Positions 1 to 6,993 of a DNA stretch of 16,311 nt are shown here, in pieces. The stretch's first letter is position 1, and every line of letters starts with the position of its first letter. Both the position numbers and the translations under genes were made by a program. The DNA comes from Syntrophaceae bacterium UBA7544 (GTDB lineage Bacteria; Desulfobacterota; Syntrophia; Syntrophales; Smithellaceae), in contig DLME01000028.1 of assembly GCA_002479215.1 (NCBI GenBank), positions 1 through 16,311 on the forward strand, in the 5' to 3' direction. The notes beneath the pieces were generated by a model. The model was given only the letters and a program-made list of their open reading frames with translations. It did not search any database and was not told where the DNA came from.

Positions 1-1095
1 GAGACGGGGATCAAGGTCATCGATGCCCTTATCCCCATCGGCCGCGGCCAGCGGGAACTAATCTTAGGCGACCGTCAGACGGGAAAGACAGCCATCGCAG
101 TAGATACTATCATCAACCAGAAAGAGACGGGAATTATCTCTATTTATTGTGCAGTCGGCAAGAAGAGCGCCGATGTGGCCAAGGTTATCGCCGATTTGCG
201 TGACCGCGGTGTGATGCAATCTTGTATTGTTGTTGTGGCTACAGGCGAAGATACGCCCGGCCTGCAGTTTGTCGCGCCCTATGCGGCAACGACAATGGGG
301 GAATATTTCATGGAGCAGGGACGCGATGTTCTCATTATTTACGATGATCTTACATCGCACGCCCGCGCTTACCGCGAGGTATCTCTGCTGCTGCGGCGGC
401 CTCCGGGACGCGAGGCTTTCCCCGGTGATATCTTTTACATTCATTCCCGGCTGCTGGAACGCTCCACACATCTGCGTCCCGAATTGGGCGGTGGATCATT
501 AACCTCTTTGCCGATTACGGAAACCGAAGCTCAGGATTTATCTTCCTATATCCCCACAAATTTGATCTCGATTACAGACGGACAAATTTACCTGTCCCCG
601 GTTCTTTTCAACAAAGGAATCCTACCCGCCGTCGATGTCGGAAAATCGGTTTCGCGCGTGGGCGGTAAAACACAGTTGCCTGCTTACCGCTCCGTGGCCG
701 GCGATCTGCGCCTTTCCTACTCGCAGTTCGAGGAACTGGAATCGTTCTCCCGCTTCGGGACGCGTCTTGACGAGAGCACCCGCAAAACCCTTGAGCGCGG
801 GTGGCGTGTCCGGGAAATATTGAAACAGGGACAATACAAACCCCTTAGAGCATCGGAGCAGATAGCCTCGCTTCTTTCCGTGACAGGAGGAAGTCTGGAT
901 AATGTTCCGACAGAAAAGGTGAGGGAGGCGGAAGAATCTCTCCTCCAAACAGTAACACAGCAACTGTCCGAGGTCTGCGGGCGTATTGAAGCAGGAAACA
1001 AACTGGAAATATCGGACAGGGATAACGTCTTGATGAAAGTCAAGGCTGCCGTTGCGCCTTTTGAAGTTACAGAGGAAGTTGATGCAAACAACTGA
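1..1095 (+). CDS. atpA: F1Fo ATP synthase subunit alpha, alternate (N-type) ATPase; 5' end missing
   Basis: Alpha subunit of the F1 catalytic head, a nucleotide-binding non-catalytic partner of beta at the cytoplasmic face of the membrane. The reading frame is open from base 1, so about 140 N-terminal residues lie outside the window; 364 residues are present. Visible landmarks are the P-loop GDRQTGKT (fragment residues 23-30), the block [15 protein letters not shown], and SVSRVGG with the conserved arginine (fragment residue 219). The gene overlaps atpG by 14 bases. In ordinary operons the order is alpha-gamma-beta-epsilon; here gamma is the last ATPase gene and no beta follows, which matches the alternate/Na+-type operons where beta and epsilon come first. 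Family identity is certain. The N-type assignment is inferred from gene order and the divergent gamma. Ion specificity cannot be read from this fragment, because subunit c is outside. Confidence 0.95.
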   Translation, partial: ETGIKVIDALIPIGRGQRELILGDRQTGKTAIAVDTIINQKETGIISIYCAVGKKSADVAKVIADLRDRGVMQSCIVVVATGEDTPGLQFVAPYAATTMGEYFMEQGRDVLIIYDDLTSHARAYREVSLLLRRPPGREAFPGDIFYIHSRLLERSTHLRPELGGGSLTSLPITETEAQDLSSYIPTNLISITDGQIYLSPVLFNKGILPAVDVGKSVSRVGGKTQLPAYRSVAGDLRLSYSQFEELESFSRFGTRLDESTRKTLERGWRVREILKQGQYKPLRASEQIASLLSVTGGSLDNVPTEKVREAEESLLQTVTQQLSEVCGRIEAGNKLEISDRDNVLMKVKAAVAPFEVTEEVDANN

Positions 1096-2068
1096 GTCTA
1101 TCAAAAGAAGGGTGAAGAGCGCGGGTGATCTTCTTTCCGTCGTCAAGACCATGAAGGCTCTAGCCGCAGTGAGTATCCGTCAATACCAGCGGGCTGTCGA
1201 GTCCCTGACCGATTACAACAGGGCGGTGGAGATGGGTCTGCAGATAGTCCTGAAAGAGCGGATGGAGCCACCAGCACAGACAAAGGCCCCAACAATGAAG
1301 CGTCTGGGCGCCATCGTTTTCGGTTCCGATCAAGGATTATGCGGCCAGCTTAATGAACAGATATCTGTCTTTACTCTGGAACATATGAAGAATATCGGCA
1401 TCAAGAAGGAAAATCGTATGGTTCTGTCTGTAGGTGCACGAGTAGCCGATTATGTAGAGGATGCCGGACAGCCGATCTCCGAGGTTTTGACAACGCCCAG
1501 TTCGACGGCCGGGATTACGCCGCTTGTTCAGGAAATTATTATGATCATTGATGAGTGGCATTTCCGCCATCAGGTCGACCATTTTTTGCTTTTTTACAAT
1601 AAATATCTAACGGGAGCCTCCTACAGCCCTCATCTGGTTCAGCTCCTTCCTGTCAACAGGGAATGGCTAAAAGAAATAGCCCAAAAAAAATGGGATTCTA
1701 AATCACTGCCAATTTTTCGGATGGATGGTGATTTGATTTTCTCTTCGCTGATTAGGGAATATCTCTTCGTTTCTTTATACCGTGCTTTTGCCGAATCCCT
1801 GGCCAGCGAAAATGCCAGCCGTCTGGCTTCGATGCAAAATGCTGAGAAAAATATCGAAGAACAGCTGCAGGAACTTCATGGACAGTTTCACCGGCAGCGC
1901 CAGATGACCATTACCGAAGAGCTGTTAGATATTGTGGCCGGCTTTGAGGCCTTGAGTGAAGAAAAGGGTCAAACCATCGTCAACCAGAAAGAGGGTGATA
2001 GTCATGATGGTAAAAAAACACATATGCGGCATATGCGCTTGGCGCAGGGAATGTCAAAAAAGGTTTAA
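1082..2068 (+). CDS. atpG: F1Fo ATP synthase subunit gamma, alternate type, with long C-terminal extension
   Basis: Central rotor shaft of F1, 328 residues. The start at 1082 is chosen because GAGGA lies about six bases upstream and the protein then opens with the usual gamma helix, including [20 protein letters not shown]. The block [15 protein letters not shown] is the conserved gamma core, and the terminal helix ends near [14 protein letters not shown]. Ordinary gamma subunits stop close to that point. Here about 40 more polar residues follow ([13 protein letters not shown] onward), and the last 21 are encoded within the following gene in another frame. The tail is rich in Lys, His and Met and resembles no domain I know. 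It may be stop-codon loss with readthrough into the next gene rather than a functional addition. The initial start overlaps the atpA stop, consistent with translational coupling. Confidence 0.93.
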   Translation: MQTTESIKRRVKSAGDLLSVVKTMKALAAVSIRQYQRAVESLTDYNRAVEMGLQIVLKERMEPPAQTKAPTMKRLGAIVFGSDQGLCGQLNEQISVFTLEHMKNIGIKKENRMVLSVGARVADYVEDAGQPISEVLTTPSSTAGITPLVQEIIMIIDEWHFRHQVDHFLLFYNKYLTGASYSPHLVQLLPVNREWLKEIAQKKWDSKSLPIFRMDGDLIFSSLIREYLFVSLYRAFAESLASENASRLASMQNAEKNIEEQLQELHGQFHRQRQMTITEELLDIVAGFEALSEEKGQTIVNQKEGDSHDGKKTHMRHMRLAQGMSKKV

Positions 2069-2864
2069 GTTATCAACGGATGCCTTTCTTGGAAGCCATT
2101 GTCCTGATTACACCAGGGATTTATCTATTAAAGCCAGTCCTGCGAATGAACTGGAAGATGAAAAAGCGATCATAGATAGAATGGTTGCGCAGCAGGTGGA
2201 TAAGTGGCGCAAGCTGTTGGATAAAGCATTAAAACACGGAATTGAAATAGAAAAATATAAAGGCGGACCGGTGATAACTATTTCCAGAGAACCGGGAAGC
2301 GGCGGAAGTGAAATTGCCAGAAGGCTAGCCAAAGCATTAGATATGGATTTGATCGGTGCTCAAATAATACAACATGTAGCGGATAGCGCCAAGATGAGCA
2401 GAAAAGTTATCGAATCACTAGATGAAAAAGAGGTATCTTTCCGGGATACCTTACTTTCATCTCTGTTTGGGGAATACCGTCCCTGGCCGGGTGAATTTCT
2501 GCAGCACCTAACCAGAGTGATAGGGACTATCGGAGTCTTTGGCAATACTATTATCGTAGGAAGAGGTGCGAATCATATCCTGCCGCGAGAAAAAGCATTT
2601 AAGGTCAGAATAATTGCCCCTCTGGAATACAGGATTAAATATTTCATGGAAGATAGGGGATATTCTAAAGCCGAGGCGGAACAATATGTAGTCAAAACAG
2701 AAAATAACCGCAAGGCATTTGTACGGAAATATTTTAATGCCGATGTTGCTGATCCCAAACACTATGATATCATAATAAACACGGAAGGAATGTCGCTGGA
2801 AGCAGCAACACAGGCAATTATCGCCGCCTTCAAGAAAAAAATGAATCTGGATCTGGAAGATTGA
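2004..2864 (+). CDS. Cytidylate-kinase-like protein with N-terminal four-cysteine motif
   Basis: A 286-residue protein of the cytidylate-kinase-like (Cytidylate_kin2) P-loop family. ATG at 2004 is preferred over an upstream ATG at 1956 because GAGGGTGA precedes it and the upstream 16 codons only shadow the atpG tail. Residues 8-33 hold Cys8, Cys11, Cys17 and Cys33 in a C-x2-C-x5-C-x15-C pattern that could bind zinc or an Fe-S cluster. A helical linker follows (about 50-85). The kinase-like domain begins at VITISREPGSGGSEIA (90-105), where the glycine-rich loop is PGSGG, and continues with IIVGRGANHIL and an arginine-rich lid (EYRIKYFMEDRGYSKAEA). Members of this family are often annotated as nucleotide kinases, but substrates are mostly unproven, so the reaction is not asserted. 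It overlaps atpG by 65 bases and is probably co-transcribed. Confidence 0.85.
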   Translation: MMVKKHICGICAWRRECQKRFKLSTDAFLGSHCPDYTRDLSIKASPANELEDEKAIIDRMVAQQVDKWRKLLDKALKHGIEIEKYKGGPVITISREPGSGGSEIARRLAKALDMDLIGAQIIQHVADSAKMSRKVIESLDEKEVSFRDTLLSSLFGEYRPWPGEFLQHLTRVIGTIGVFGNTIIVGRGANHILPREKAFKVRIIAPLEYRIKYFMEDRGYSKAEAEQYVVKTENNRKAFVRKYFNADVADPKHYDIIINTEGMSLEAATQAIIAAFKKKMNLDLED

Positions 2865-2953
2865 AATTTTTACAGCATGCAGGCGTAGACTTTTATAGAG
2901 AAGCAGGGTAAATTAAGTGTTTATACCGCTGATAATCCAGATATCTTTTCTCG

Positions 2954-3685
2954 TCATTTTTTGAAAACATTATCTCCGGACTTCTTTTTCCCATAAGGAC
3001 ATACGTATAAGCACATGCCGCACACCGGCAGTTGTCCTTTTTTCGTCATTGCCACAAAATAATCATTGCACAGTTGAGCGTTATATCTCATTTCTCGTGA
3101 TTCATTCGGATAAAAATTTCTTCCTGTAAACGCCTTTATGGGACAAATGTTCACGCAATCAAGACAATCGCCGCATTTTTCGTCCATAGGCTTCCCGGTT
3201 GGCTGGAGCAGAGCGTCAGTTAAAATAGATGCCCAGCGAACACGTGGACCGTTATTCGGTGTAATTAACAGACAGCTTTTCCCAATCCAGCCAAGCCCCG
3301 AAAGATGCGCGCCCAGCTTATGAGAAAAAACAGCGCAAATGCGTTCATCATCGTATCTTTCGGAAGCAGGAATCGGCATCACATCATAACCCAGCTCCTG
3401 AATAAAACTGCTTATCATGGAGGTGTTATAATCCAATCTATCATTAATTATTTTGTAGGCATGGAACCTGTAATTTACCGCGACAGCTTTGTTCGAGCGT
3501 AGCGGCAGTTGATTGACAATGGTATCCGGAAGTTTCAAGCCGATAGAAATACAATACTGGAAGTCAGAAAGAATATTTCCGCCCTGACCGATTATAAAAT
3601 CTTTTGCCAGGGAGAGATCGCTGATTCCAAAATAATTGACGTCGAATTTTTGGGTAAATTTCCGAATTTTTGTATTCAGGTCCAT
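2954..3685 (-). CDS. QueG-like double [4Fe-4S] cluster protein
   Basis: A 243-residue cytoplasmic protein related to epoxyqueuosine reductase (QueG) and similar corrinoid/Fe-S proteins. The conserved GLGWIGKSCLLITPNNG block at mid-protein is typical of QueG-like folds. A ferredoxin-like double cluster follows: Cys171, Cys174, Cys177, Cys181 in CGDCLDCVNICP, then Cys206, Cys222, Cys225 and Cys229 in CGMCLYVCPYG. All eight ligands for two [4Fe-4S] clusters are present. It is about 100 residues shorter than bacterial QueG and lacks the C-terminal HEAT-like region, so a role in queuosine formation is doubtful; an uncharacterised redox role is more likely. It lies at the 3' end of a minus-strand cluster with a DUF6125-like gene and several broken small genes. 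No strong Shine-Dalgarno sequence is visible before its ATG. Confidence 0.85.
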   Translation of the reverse strand: MDLNTKIRKFTQKFDVNYFGISDLSLAKDFIIGQGGNILSDFQYCISIGLKLPDTIVNQLPLRSNKAVAVNYRFHAYKIINDRLDYNTSMISSFIQELGYDVMPIPASERYDDERICAVFSHKLGAHLSGLGWIGKSCLLITPNNGPRVRWASILTDALLQPTGKPMDEKCGDCLDCVNICPIKAFTGRNFYPNESREMRYNAQLCNDYFVAMTKKGQLPVCGMCLYVCPYGKKKSGDNVFKK

Positions 3686-3739
3686 AAATTATTCATCATT
3701 GGAACTGGACACTATTTTTAATTTTTTCCATTAATCGCT

Positions 3740-3901
3740 TCAATGTCGGCTAAATCTTTTTAGCAAAAAAAATCGGATAACGCCATCCAATTCATTGGCT
3801 ACTGATTTTTTGCAAGTTCTGCAATTTTGCGCACTTCTGTAAAGTGATTTCCCACAGGAGGGACAATGATAACGTTCACATTCAGCCCTTGCCCACTCTA
3901 T
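3740..3901 (-). pseudogene. Small zinc-ribbon protein with ATA in the start position
   Basis: On the minus strand an AGGAGG (plus 3907-3912) is followed after five bases by ATA, then by 52 well-behaved codons and TGA. The product would be about 53 residues: a short EWARAECERYH lead, a zinc-ribbon with CPSC (13-16) and CRTC (27-30), then a basic hydrophobic tail ending FFLLKRFSRH. No ATG, GTG or TTG lies in frame between the upstream stop (plus 3911-3913) and the first cysteine pair. Either ATG has mutated to ATA, leaving a pseudogene, or this is a rare ATA start. The correct ribosome-site spacing and intact CxxC pairs argue that the frame was recently functional. Zinc-ribbon identity is by motif only; the family is not recognised. 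Confidence 0.55.
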
Positions 3902-3927
3902 TGATACCTCCTAAAATATCATAGCCT

Positions 3928-4240
3928 CTATCTTTCTGATTTATTTCGGTCCTCAACTTTTACTTCCATGACGATATGACCCCAGCCGCCGCACCTCACT
4001 CCAACATCAGGACAGCTAAACCGTTTGAACCTCATTTTATTAGGATCAACGCCGGCATAAAGAAGTTCAGCTAAGGCGGGCATGGCCAGAGCAACCGAAT
4101 GTAAGGCGAAAATACAAAATTAAAGCCGTTTTGGACAAAACATCTTCGTTCCTGGGATTGGCCCGGAATATCTTCATTTCTTTATCATTATAATTCAAGT
4201 GTTTCTGAATAGTTTTCCAAATATCTTCACCAATTTTCAT
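3928..4240 (-). pseudogene. Small conserved-looking gene broken by a single-base insertion
   Basis: The ATG (plus 4240) has a strong site, AAGGAGGAG, upstream. The first frame gives MKIGEDIWKTIQKHLNYN and continues to about residue 44, then runs into a stop shortly after. From the same region the neighbouring frame continues coherently: ALHSVALAMPALAELLYAGV, then KRFSCPDVGVRCGGWGH, ending EDRNKSER before TAG (plus 3928-3930). The interval is 313 bases, one more than 104 codons. Removing one T from the TTTT run at the junction joins the halves into a single 103-residue protein with two close cysteines (SCPDVGVRCGGW). It sits 22 bases after the DUF6125-like gene and 26 bases before the zinc-ribbon frame. 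The protein family is not recognised. A sequencing indel is as possible as true decay. Confidence 0.6.
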
Positions 4241-4262
4241 TTTATCTCCTCCTTAACAGAAT

Positions 4263-4778
4263 TTATTTGTCAAAGAAAAACTTATAATCCCGAAAACATT
4301 TGCCGTCGGTATGCATCATACAGCCTGTCACCTTGGGTTCCACTTCGTATTTTATGCCCAAGGTGTTAAGCCAGGTATCGATCCGCAGCATGATGCCGCA
4401 TTCATAACGGTCAATAACGCCCAGCGCTTTTATTCCCTCATACGCGAAGCATGACTCCCACTTAGCGTGCATTAAGTTTTTGGCAGGCGTGCTATATTTA
4501 TATTTCATAAATTTGCCGGTAGCGATCTCCATTGCTATATCAAAAAAACTTTTAAACTCATCAAAGGTATTAAGCTGCCCAACACCAACGGCCTTTTGAA
4601 TGCGTTTGATCTCTACGGTGGACATGTCACGTATCGCGGCTTTGTTTATTTTATTTGTTTTTTCAATACCGCATTCCTGCAGACAGTTGTAAAACCACAT
4701 GGCATCGTGAGTCATCCAGTTTTTGTTCAAAATTTCTTTTAATTCATTTTTGCTAAGCGAATTTGAGTCAGCATTCAT
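4263..4778 (-). CDS. Probable DUF6125-family protein
   Basis: A 171-residue soluble protein with no signal peptide or membrane span. The start is supported by AAGGAG upstream of the ATG. The block NWMTHDAMWFYNCLQECGIE followed by KTNKINKAAIRDM is, from memory, characteristic of proteins annotated DUF6125 in anaerobic bacteria. The second half resembles the L-2-amino-thiazoline-4-carboxylic acid hydrolase-like fold in general layout: a conserved tryptophan/cysteine stretch (AKWESCFAYEGIK), an ECGIMLRIDTW segment, and a CMMHTDGKCFRDYKFFF end with cysteines. No function is established for this family, so none is proposed. It is the first clearly intact gene of the minus-strand cluster. Family name moderately sure; reality of the gene highly sure. 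Confidence 0.82.
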   Translation of the reverse strand: MNADSNSLSKNELKEILNKNWMTHDAMWFYNCLQECGIEKTNKINKAAIRDMSTVEIKRIQKAVGVGQLNTFDEFKSFFDIAMEIATGKFMKYKYSTPAKNLMHAKWESCFAYEGIKALGVIDRYECGIMLRIDTWLNTLGIKYEVEPKVTGCMMHTDGKCFRDYKFFFDK

Positions 4779-4832
4779 TTTATAAATTCTCCTTATCCTG
4801 GATAATTTCTATTTCAATGCTGCCTATAGTTA

Positions 4833-4956
4833 TTACAACCAGAGGCCGTTGGTAATTTCTCCCATATAAACAGGTTCAAAAGAGTCAAAAGCAATATCTC
4901 TAACCTGCGTAAACTTCTCCCACAAAAGTTCAAGATACCCTTTTTGACATGTTCAT
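4833..4956 (-). pseudogene. Possible short ORF broken in an A5 run
   Basis: On the minus strand, starting at ATG (plus 4956) or the in-frame ATG at 4950, the frame soon ends at TGA. Deleting one A from the AAAAA run (plus 4941-4945) opens a frame of about 40 residues that contains GYLELLWEKFTQVRDIAFDS and ends EITNGLWL, with TAA at plus 4833-4835. The interval is 124 bases, one more than 41 codons. The amino-acid composition of the restored end looks protein-like. An alternative reading joins it to an upstream TTG-initiated frame that contains RKRDYEHVKK. Only a weak AGGA lies upstream. The family is unrecognised, and this is the least certain of the damaged frames in the cluster. Confidence 0.35.
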
Positions 4957-5043
4957 AATCCCGTTTCCTGACAAAAAATATTAAACCGGTAAATTGGAAG
5001 TCCAAAACAAGTATCTTATAGTATAAAATATTGGTGTTTTACA

Positions 5044-5107
5044 ATAAAATGATATTTTTGATAAAACACTATTAATAATTGACAGTTATCTTAACAAAGA
5101 ATATAGG
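5044..5107 (+). promoter_or_regulatory. Promoter with upstream tandem operator-like repeats (copy A)
   Basis: Two direct repeats, ATAAAATGATATTTTTG (5044-5060) and ATAAAACACTATTAATAA (5061-5078), abut a consensus -35 TTGACA (5079-5084). After a 17-base spacer comes TATAGG (5102-5107) as a candidate -10. The layout is base-for-base parallel to the element at 9326-9389. Position of the repeats just upstream of -35 suggests an activator site. It would transcribe the short SCP2-like stub and the acyl-CoA ligase. Confidence 0.6.
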
Positions 5108-5115
5108 TACGATAT

Positions 5116-5142
5116 AGGAGGTTATTTACAATGGCAAGATAC
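5116..5142 (+). repeat. 27-bp direct repeat, copy A (ribosome site plus first codons of an SCP2-like gene)
   Basis: Identical over 27 bases to 9591-9617. The block starts at AGGAGG and covers the ATG and the codons for Met-Ala-Arg-Tyr. Similarity to the other copy ends immediately after, which marks a recombination or deletion boundary. Confidence 0.85.
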
Positions 5143-5202
5143 CTTCCCATATATATAATTGAAGCCCAAAAATCTTTTTCACAAAAACTCAAATCCACTT
5201 AA
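5131..5202 (+). pseudogene. 23-codon stub sharing the start of the SCP2-like gene
   Basis: ATG at 5131 with an excellent AGGAGG opens a 23-residue frame beginning MARY, as does the intact SCP2-like gene at 9606, then diverges (LPIYIIEAQK and onward) and ends at TAA 5200-5202. The ligase ATG follows 15 bases later. It is best read as the beheaded remainder of an SCP2-like gene. It could still be translated as a leader peptide and so couple translation to the ligase, but nothing shows that directly. Confidence 0.5.
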
Positions 5203-5217
5203 TTTAGGAGGCAAGAA

Positions 5218-6900
5218 ATGGAAGAAAAACCCTGGCATCGTCACTATGATTACAACGTTCCCACAACCATTCGCTATCCGCGTCTGGCCATTCACAATCT
5301 CGTTGAGCTGCCGGCCAACACCTACCCGGATAAAACCGCTCTGAACTATTTCGGAACGGAAATTACTTTCTGGGATCTGCGTACCCAGATCCTGCGATTT
5401 GCCAATGCCCTCGGGGCCTTGGGGATACAAAAAGGAGATCGGATCGGAATTCATCTGCCTAACTGCCCCCAGTACCCGATCGCTTATTATGCGGCCTTGT
5501 CCCTCGGCGCCATCATCGTCAACCTCAACCCCCTTTATACCCCTAATGAGTTGAAAATGATGGCGAACACCTCGGGACTGACGACGTTGATTACCTTCGA
5601 CATGGCCCTTCCGGCGATTCGCACGTTATGCAAAGATATCCGAATACCCAGGGTCATCGTGACCGCCGTCACAGACTACATCAAGGGATTCCCCGTGAGT
5701 TCCTTCAAGAGTCTTGATCTGGAGGAAGGGTGGCTCCATTTTTCGGAACTTCTCGATAAATCCACGTCGACCAAGCGTTCCAGGGTAGAGGTAACCCCTC
5801 AAGATCCAGCCTTGATTCAATTCACCGGCGGCACGACGGGCATTCCCAAGGGCGCTGTTCTTACTCATGGAAACGTTATCGCAGCAGTCTTGTATTGCGC
5901 CTTGTGGGGAAACCCAACGATGATGCTGACCCCACCAGAGCGGCGGAGTGTCATGGCGGTCCTGCCCTATTTCCATGTCTACGGAAATATCGTCGTCATG
6001 AACTGGGCCATGTTCCAATGTGCCACACAGATACAGGTTCCCCGCTTCAACATAGACGAAATGATGGGGCTTCTGGCCAATTTCAACGAGATCACCTTCT
6101 TCCCGACAGTTCCCACCCTGATAAGCGCCCTGATCAACCACCCCAAGGCGGAAGAGCTAAACCTTGCCAAAAAAATCGGATTGTTGAACTCCGGAGCAGC
6201 ACCCATGGCCACGGAACTCATCGATAAGGTCAAGGATATGGGCATTTATTTCAGCGAAGGTTACGGTCTGTCCGAATCCACTTCCGTCGGCATCAGCAAC
6301 CCGATCCTGGGCCTCAAAAAAGTGGGAAGCATCGGCATTCCCATACCCGATAACGACGTCAAACTCGTGGATATCGAAAACGGCACGACGGAAATGCCCC
6401 AGGGACAGCCGGGCGAGATCATCATGAAAGGCCCCGTCATCATGCAGGGGTATTGGAACAACCCGGAAGAAACGGCAGGACAGCTCAAAGACGGTTGGCT
6501 GCACACGGGAGACATTGCCATAAGAGATGAAGACGGTTATATTTTTATCGTAGATCGTAAAAAAGATATGATTATCGCCGGTGGATTCAATATTTATCCG
6601 CGCGATATTGATGAAGTTCTCTTTCAGCATCCCAAAGTTGCCGAGGCCGTAGCACTGGGTGTTAAAGACGAATACCGTGGCGAGACGGTCAAGGCTTTCG
6701 TTGTTCTGAAGCCGGGAGAAACGTGTACACAAGAGGAAATCATCAAATTCTGCAAGGAAAAGCTGGCACCCTATAAGGTGCCCAAACTGGTTGAATTCCG
6801 TGATTCGATTCCCAAGTCTGCCATCGGTAAAATTCTGCGCAAGATTTTAAGGGAGGAAGAGGAAGCGAAGGCGAAGGCAAAAGCAAAACAGAAAAAATAA
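5218..6900 (+). CDS. Acyl-CoA ligase (AMP-forming; FadD-like)
   Basis: A 560-residue adenylate-forming enzyme that would activate a carboxylic acid to its acyl-CoA through an acyl-AMP. The start has AGGAGG eight bases upstream. Core motifs are all present: FTGGTTGIPKGAVLTHGN (202-219; phosphate-binding loop), GYGLSES (348-354), GWLHTGD (426-432; Asp binds the ribose), IVDRKKDMI with Arg447 at the hinge, GGFNIYPRDIDEV, and PKSAIGKIL with the catalytic Lys538. The overall layout is that of medium- or long-chain fatty acid CoA ligases, but aromatic and other acids cannot be excluded because the acyl pocket is not readable by eye. The C-terminus ends in an unusual Lys/Ala/Glu tail. It lies behind the copy A promoter; the SCP2-like gene and the Liv importer further downstream suggest a shared substrate. 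Confidence 0.93.
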   Translation: MEEKPWHRHYDYNVPTTIRYPRLAIHNLVELPANTYPDKTALNYFGTEITFWDLRTQILRFANALGALGIQKGDRIGIHLPNCPQYPIAYYAALSLGAIIVNLNPLYTPNELKMMANTSGLTTLITFDMALPAIRTLCKDIRIPRVIVTAVTDYIKGFPVSSFKSLDLEEGWLHFSELLDKSTSTKRSRVEVTPQDPALIQFTGGTTGIPKGAVLTHGNVIAAVLYCALWGNPTMMLTPPERRSVMAVLPYFHVYGNIVVMNWAMFQCATQIQVPRFNIDEMMGLLANFNEITFFPTVPTLISALINHPKAEELNLAKKIGLLNSGAAPMATELIDKVKDMGIYFSEGYGLSESTSVGISNPILGLKKVGSIGIPIPDNDVKLVDIENGTTEMPQGQPGEIIMKGPVIMQGYWNNPEETAGQLKDGWLHTGDIAIRDEDGYIFIVDRKKDMIIAGGFNIYPRDIDEVLFQHPKVAEAVALGVKDEYRGETVKAFVVLKPGETCTQEEIIKFCKEKLAPYKVPKLVEFRDSIPKSAIGKILRKILREEEEAKAKAKAKQKK

Positions 6901-6915
6901 GGATCGATTGTAGAA

Positions 6916-6950
6916 ATGCGGGACGCGAATTTTTCTTTTGCCTCCCGCAT
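6916..6950 (+). terminator. Inverted repeat after the ligase gene, possible terminator
   Basis: ATGCGGGA (6916-6923) pairs perfectly with TCCCGCAT (6943-6950). Beyond one mismatch the stem can continue with about five more pairs towards a T-rich loop. It starts 15 bases after the ligase stop and separates it from the convergent minus-strand gene. No clear U-run follows, so intrinsic termination is only likely. Confidence 0.5.
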
Positions 6951-6993
6951 ACTACTACATAAATAAATTGGAGAAATAAAAGAATCTTGATTT

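Noticed and set aside
1956..2003. Upstream ATG of the cytidylate-kinase-like gene
   Set aside because: The extra 16 codons lie in the atpG tail region, with a poor ribosome site. The ATG at 2004 has GAGGGTGA upstream and places the cysteine motif right at the N-terminus.
4814..5005. Minus-strand 63-residue TTG-initiated frame
   Set aside because: Uses TTG without a clear ribosome site; its second half looks like a shifted reading of the more protein-like neighbouring frame, recorded as a possible broken ORF at 4833-4956.
6157..6732. Long minus-strand frame (191 residues) opposite the ligase
   Set aside because: Lies wholly inside the ligase gene, which has all its motifs; no ribosome site or family resemblance.
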